Shown here: positions 60,532 through 64,000 of the stretch, piece after piece
How the letters are laid out: the number at the start of each line of letters is the position of its first letter
Numbering within the stretch: position 1 is the stretch's first letter
From: Bacteroidota bacterium
Lineage (GTDB): Bacteria > Bacteroidota > Bacteroidia > J057 > JADKCL01
Length of the DNA: 64,000 nucleotides
Direction: 5' to 3'
NCBI GenBank assembly: GCA_016718825.1
Contig: JADKCL010000027.1
Span: 1 to 64,000 of the forward strand
The notes under the pieces: generated by a model
The model's database searches: none
What the model saw: only the letters and a program-made list of their open reading frames with translations
Told to the model about the DNA's origin: nothing
Translations under genes and position numbers: made by a program

Positions 60532-61812
60532 TTAGCCATTGACGTTTAGGTTGTTGTGTCGCAATCCGCCTTGAATTCGGCTGAACCACGCCATGGATCC
60601 CACGAGATAGACTTCCGTTGCTCCCACCAACGGCAAAAACAGCGGAGTTCCGGCGGTAAAAAAGGCTGCCAATCCGACCATCATGGCCAGTCGCAGCAAT
60701 TCGAAGGTGCGACCAGAGGGCTTGCCCGCGGTAATGCTTCCCATGCTCACGATGCTGATGTAAATCAAGCCGGCACAGCCTGCTATTGCCACGGCACGTT
60801 GCAGGGCATCATCGGCGTACGCCTCCCGCAATTTCCCCGACATCAGCAGGAAGCCCGAGACGCAAAGGATGACAACCACGTATTGCAGCAAAACATAGGT
60901 GCCGATTCCCTTGGACACCGCCGTATCAAATTTGTGAAACGACTTGGTCGTCACGGGTTGCGGCTTTTGAGGACCTCCCAAATAAGCGGGCCGCCAACCA
61001 GGTCCCTTCACGATGGCTTTGAGCATATCCAAGGGATTGCGGCAACGCAGAATGAGTCTTCCCAAGTCCACGAGATAGTCAAAATTCGCCCAGACCGGAT
61101 TCCAACTCGCCAGCGGCTTCGTCACACCGTAAACCACTTCCTCTTCCTCGACCTGAAACGTGCCAAACATCCTGTCCCAAATGATCAGCGTGCCGCCGTG
61201 GTTTTTGTCGATGTATTTGGGATTTACGCCATGATGCACCCGGTGGTGCGACGGTGTGTTGAAGACATATTCGAAGGGTGCCCACATCTTGCCAATCAAT
61301 CGCGTATGGATCCAGAATTGGTACAAAGTCTGGAATTGGCTCACGACGAGAAAAACGACAGGATCAAAGCCGATCCAAGCGAGCGGCAAGTAAAATACCC
61401 AACTCGAAAGGCCTTGGAATGCGCCTTGGCGGAGGGCTACGCTGAGGTTGTATTCTTCGCTTTGGTGGTGGACGATATGGCCGCCCCACAAGATGCTGAT
61501 TTCATGCGCGTAGCGGTGAAACCAGTAGTAGAAAAAGTCCACGCCGATGAAACAAAGTACCCAAACCCACCATTGGTCAGCGCCCAGCGTGAGCAATTTG
61601 TAGTTTTCGTAGAGATAGAGGTAGGCCACAAACAAAATCCCGCGAATGAGCACCCCGAAAACCTGCTGCGCCACGCCGCAGGAAATGTTGGCAATCGCAT
61701 CGTTGAGGCGGTAAACCTCTTGACGGCGCCGCCGCGCCACCCAGATTTCCACCCCGATCAGGATGAAAAAAACTGGAATCGCATAGATGATATAGGGCGT
61801 CACCTTGGGCAT
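60532..61812 (-). CDS. Sterol desaturase / fatty acid hydroxylase family protein
   Basis: 426 aa membrane di-iron oxygenase. The histidine boxes are HRYAHE, HIVHHQ and HRVHHG (in SHHRVHHGVNPKYIDKNHGG), plus IWDRMFGTF, all characteristic of the ERG3/ERG25-type family. About eight hydrophobic helices; the C-terminal part (residues 290-420) adds further helices beyond the hydroxylase core. Substrate may be a membrane lipid or carotenoid-type molecule; unknown. It is divergent from the HYC_CC_PP gene. Confidence 0.9.
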   Translation of the reverse strand: MPKVTPYIIYAIPVFFILIGVEIWVARRRRQEVYRLNDAIANISCGVAQQVFGVLIRGILFVAYLYLYENYKLLTLGADQWWVWVLCFIGVDFFYYWFHRYAHEISILWGGHIVHHQSEEYNLSVALRQGAFQGLSSWVFYLPLAWIGFDPVVFLVVSQFQTLYQFWIHTRLIGKMWAPFEYVFNTPSHHRVHHGVNPKYIDKNHGGTLIIWDRMFGTFQVEEEEVVYGVTKPLASWNPVWANFDYLVDLGRLILRCRNPLDMLKAIVKGPGWRPAYLGGPQKPQPVTTKSFHKFDTAVSKGIGTYVLLQYVVVILCVSGFLLMSGKLREAYADDALQRAVAIAGCAGLIYISIVSMGSITAGKPSGRTFELLRLAMMVGLAAFFTAGTPLFLPLVGATEVYLVGSMAWFSRIQGGLRHNNLNVNG

Positions 61813-61927
61813 GGGGTGAAATTAGGGAATTGGGTTTGGAAAGTCCAGTGGTGACGGATTCAATCTTCATTCTGTTTAGCGATGAAGGCAACCCATGGAC
61901 AACTTGTTTTCTCCAACCGTTTTTCCG

Positions 61928-61935
61928 TACTTTTG
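61928..61935 (+). promoter_or_regulatory. -7 box of the HYC_CC_PP gene
   Basis: TACTTTTG, exact TAnnTTTG match, 4 nt before the ATG at 61940. This is the same 4-nt spacing as thiG, suggesting a leaderless transcript, and it argues against the in-frame ATG at 61895. Confidence 0.5.
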
Positions 61936-61939
61936 CACC

Positions 61940-62347
61940 ATGCGCTTTCTGAAACCCTTTGTTTCGATGGTATTGGCTTTGCTCATCGGCTTCACGTCGC
62001 TGGGCTTGGCAGTGTCTGCGCATACCTGCTCCGAATCGGGATTTGCCGAAACGAGCCTTACGCCGCTCAAGGCTTGCTGCAAAACAGCCGATGGCCACGG
62101 CTTCCGGGCCGAACCCTGCTGCGAAGTCAGCGTCAAGCATGTGAAGTTGGCGACCGTCAGATTGGCAACCGCGCCATTGGAATTGCCCATGGCATTTTCT
62201 GCGCTCTATTTGCCGATCGTCCCGCTTTCGATTGGCCTGGATGCTGCTCCTTCGAATGGCATTACTTTCCTCAAAGACCCGCCTGAGGCGCCTCCTTTGG
62301 CCACAGGACGCGCCATTCAAACCCATTTTTGCTCCTTTTTGATCTAA
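61940..62347 (+). CDS. HYC_CC_PP family small exported protein
   Basis: 135 aa. Signal peptide (MRFLKPFVSMVLALLIGFTS). Mature part with HTCSESG, two CC pairs (KACCKT, EPCCEV) and PPEAPP near the end, the pattern that names the HYC_CC_PP family. These Bacteroidota proteins typically precede a TonB-dependent receptor, as here (69 bp upstream of it). Cys/His content suggests metal handling, but there is no proof. Start at 61940 chosen by signal peptide and promoter box. Confidence 0.75.
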   Translation: MRFLKPFVSMVLALLIGFTSLGLAVSAHTCSESGFAETSLTPLKACCKTADGHGFRAEPCCEVSVKHVKLATVRLATAPLELPMAFSALYLPIVPLSIGLDAAPSNGITFLKDPPEAPPLATGRAIQTHFCSFLI

Positions 62348-62416
62348 AAACGATGCTGTTGTTGCGTCCCTGCTGACTTTCGGCCGGGTTGTTCGCGTTT
62401 TCAACTTTGCATCGTT

Positions 62417-64000
62417 ATGAAAAAATACATTTTCTTACTTTTTACCATCACCCTGCTTTTTGGCCCACTATGGTCGCAGACTGAGATCAGAGGAAAGGTC
62501 TTCGAATTGGATCAAGAAGGCCTCGAGGTCGAATTGGAAGGTGCGACCGTGATCTTGGTCCAAGCAAAAAAAGGCACCTACACCGATTCCAAGGGAAGCT
62601 TCAAGCTCCCGTGGTCCTCAGGTGACACATTGATCATCCGGCACATCAGCTACGAAGACGATACGATCCTGATCGTCGAGGGGCAGGAATATTACCGTAC
62701 CGCCCTGAAAACGCCTGCGACGCAGGCTACGGTTGAGATTCGCGCCAAAATTCCTGCGAGCAGCTATTCGATGATCGAGGTGCAACAGGTGCAGTTGATC
62801 AGCCGCGCCGAATTGGGCAAATCCGCTTGCTGCAACCTCGGCGAAAGCTTTGCGGCGAATGGCGCAGTCGATGTGGCCGCCACGGACGCGGCTACAGGTT
62901 CGCGGGAAATCCGTTTATTAGGATTGGCGGGCCGGTATTCGCAGTTGCTCACCGAAAAGAAGCCCATGACACGCGGTCTCGGCTCCATCTACGGCCTCAA
63001 CTACATCTCCGGCGACTGGATCGAAAGCATTCAGATCGCAAAAGGCACCGGTTCGGTTGTCGATGGCTACGAATCGATGACCGGCCAAATCAACGTGGAA
63101 TTCCGGAAACCGGGCTGCGAAGCCCCCAAATTGCACGTGAACCTTTACCAAAACAACTTCGGCCGCACCGAGGCCAATGTGATCGCAGCGAGGCAGTTCA
63201 CCGAGCGTGTCGGCACCATGCTCTACACGCACGGCAACCTCAATTTGGGCCACCAGGACCCCGATGGCGACCATTTTCTCAACAATCCGAATGGGAAAGC
63301 TGCCATCCTCGCCAACCGTTGGTTCATCCAGGCGACCGACCAACTCGAACTGCAAGCAGGCATTCAATACCTGCGCGAGGACCGCTTTGGTGGCCAACCT
63401 GAATTTGATCCTTCGACCGACCGCGGCAGCAATTCGGTTTGGGGCTTGGGCGTGAAAACGAAGCAATATTCGGCATGGACCAAAACGGGCTATGTGGCCA
63501 AAAACAGGGAATTCCGTTCCGCAGGGCTGATTTTGTCGGCGTTTAGGCATGACATGGACAGCTATTTCGGGCTGAATGACTACAAAGGCTTGCAGGATAA
63601 TTTCCGGGCCTCGTTCACTTTTCAGGATTACATGGTCGACACGCGCCATACGATTCGCACCGGCGCCTCCTTTTTGCTCGACAGGTTTGAGGAGACTTTG
63701 GAAGACTCGTCCTTCAGTCGGATGGAAACGGTCCCTGGCGTTTTCGCAGAATATACCTGGAAACCCAACGACAAATTTTCAAGCGTGATCGGGATGCGCG
63801 TGGACCAACACAACATGTATGGCACGCTGCTCACGCCAAGGCTTCACCTGCGCTACAACCCGGTCGAGAAGACAAGCCTGCGGATTTCGGCCGGAAAAGG
63901 CTATCGCACAGCCAATCCAATCGCAGAAAATATCGCGGTATTGGCAAGTTCACGGACCATTGTTGCGCAACAAAGCAGTTTACAGGAAAAAGCATGGACC
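62417..64000 (+). CDS. TonB-dependent receptor (partial, runs off the window)
   Basis: At least 528 residues. Signal peptide MKKYIFLLFTITLLFGPLWS, a CarboxypepD_reg-like domain (residues about 20-105; IRGKVFELDQEG, GTYTDSKGSFKLPW), then the plug (SREIRLLGLAGRYSQLLTEK, GLNYISGDWIESIQIAKGTG, GYESMTGQINVEF) and the first beta strands of the barrel. Outer-membrane importer of a metal chelate or similar ligand. Metal specificity is suggested only by the HYC_CC_PP neighbour. CAACTTTG at 62402-62409 is a near -7 box. The 3' end lies outside the window. Confidence 0.93.
   Translation, partial: MKKYIFLLFTITLLFGPLWSQTEIRGKVFELDQEGLEVELEGATVILVQAKKGTYTDSKGSFKLPWSSGDTLIIRHISYEDDTILIVEGQEYYRTALKTPATQATVEIRAKIPASSYSMIEVQQVQLISRAELGKSACCNLGESFAANGAVDVAATDAATGSREIRLLGLAGRYSQLLTEKKPMTRGLGSIYGLNYISGDWIESIQIAKGTGSVVDGYESMTGQINVEFRKPGCEAPKLHVNLYQNNFGRTEANVIAARQFTERVGTMLYTHGNLNLGHQDPDGDHFLNNPNGKAAILANRWFIQATDQLELQAGIQYLREDRFGGQPEFDPSTDRGSNSVWGLGVKTKQYSAWTKTGYVAKNREFRSAGLILSAFRHDMDSYFGLNDYKGLQDNFRASFTFQDYMVDTRHTIRTGASFLLDRFEETLEDSSFSRMETVPGVFAEYTWKPNDKFSSVIGMRVDQHNMYGTLLTPRLHLRYNPVEKTSLRISAGKGYRTANPIAENIAVLASSRTIVAQQSSLQEKAWT

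Noticed and set aside
60556..61854. Long plus-strand frame opposite the sterol desaturase gene
   Set aside because: Antisense shadow; the His boxes are encoded on the minus strand.

Overview
The window is chromosomal DNA of a Bacteroidota bacterium, most likely an environmental Saprospirales/Chitinophagales-like lineage of moderate GC. The evidence is: many secreted proteins ending in a Por/T9SS-type sorting domain (NPxxxxF ... L..G.Y.), Bacteroidota-only domains (BACON, Omp28-like, CHU-type/gliding-associated C-terminus, HYC_CC_PP), LytTR two-component regulators, and promoters with the Bacteroidota -7 box TAnnTTTG. No rRNA gene or complete tRNA was found.

Layout. 0-8.7 kb: a RAYT transposase remnant and its REP-like palindrome, aspS, a lipoprotein gene split by an in-frame stop, thiG, an msrB-msrA operon for exported methionine sulfoxide reductases, a TPR protein, a 5'-truncated nadR and an Omp28-like secreted protein. 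9-13 kb: one very large secreted repeat protein gene broken by several frameshifts. 13-16.3 kb: an ankyrin lipoprotein, an orphan ParS-type antitoxin, and a small AT-richer cassette with a GIY-YIG-like protein and a short FtsZ-like protein. 17-25.8 kb: a frameshifted ABC-F ATPase, two helical-repeat proteins, a frameshifted C10 peptidase with BACON and GEVED domains, a ParE-like toxin-antitoxin pair, a DUF2797 protein and an SDR oxidoreductase. 25.8-38.5 kb: secreted T9SS cargo, an acyltransferase and mgsA, a cytochrome P450, an ArsR regulator with two AHSA1/SRPBCC proteins, a radical SAM plus nucleotidyltransferase pair, a degenerate M23 protein, and a LytTR two-component system.

38.5-55.4 kb is accessory in character: long intergenic spaces, dispersed short repeats, a WYL regulator with a perfect palindromic operator, and a putative C39-like peptidase effector overlapping a lipoprotein gene (possible toxin/immunity pair). 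It also holds five copies of an unrecognised intergenic element. Each copy has, on the minus strand, TTACG-type iterons, a -33/-7 promoter, a 16-nt identical leader and a hairpin followed by a T-run. They look like a family of about 55-60 nt RNAs or transcription attenuators. This is the strongest candidate for something undescribed here. 55.4-64 kb: a sensor kinase, an ATP-grasp protein, a frameshifted exported PEP/pyruvate-binding protein, twin small lipoproteins, a sterol-desaturase-family hydroxylase, and a HYC_CC_PP protein next to a TonB-dependent receptor that runs off the window.

At least eight reading-frame breaks occur, most of them single bases in homopolymers inside otherwise well-conserved genes. 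Either the assembly carries indel errors or several large genes are decaying. Genes affected are given as separate fragments and cross-referenced.
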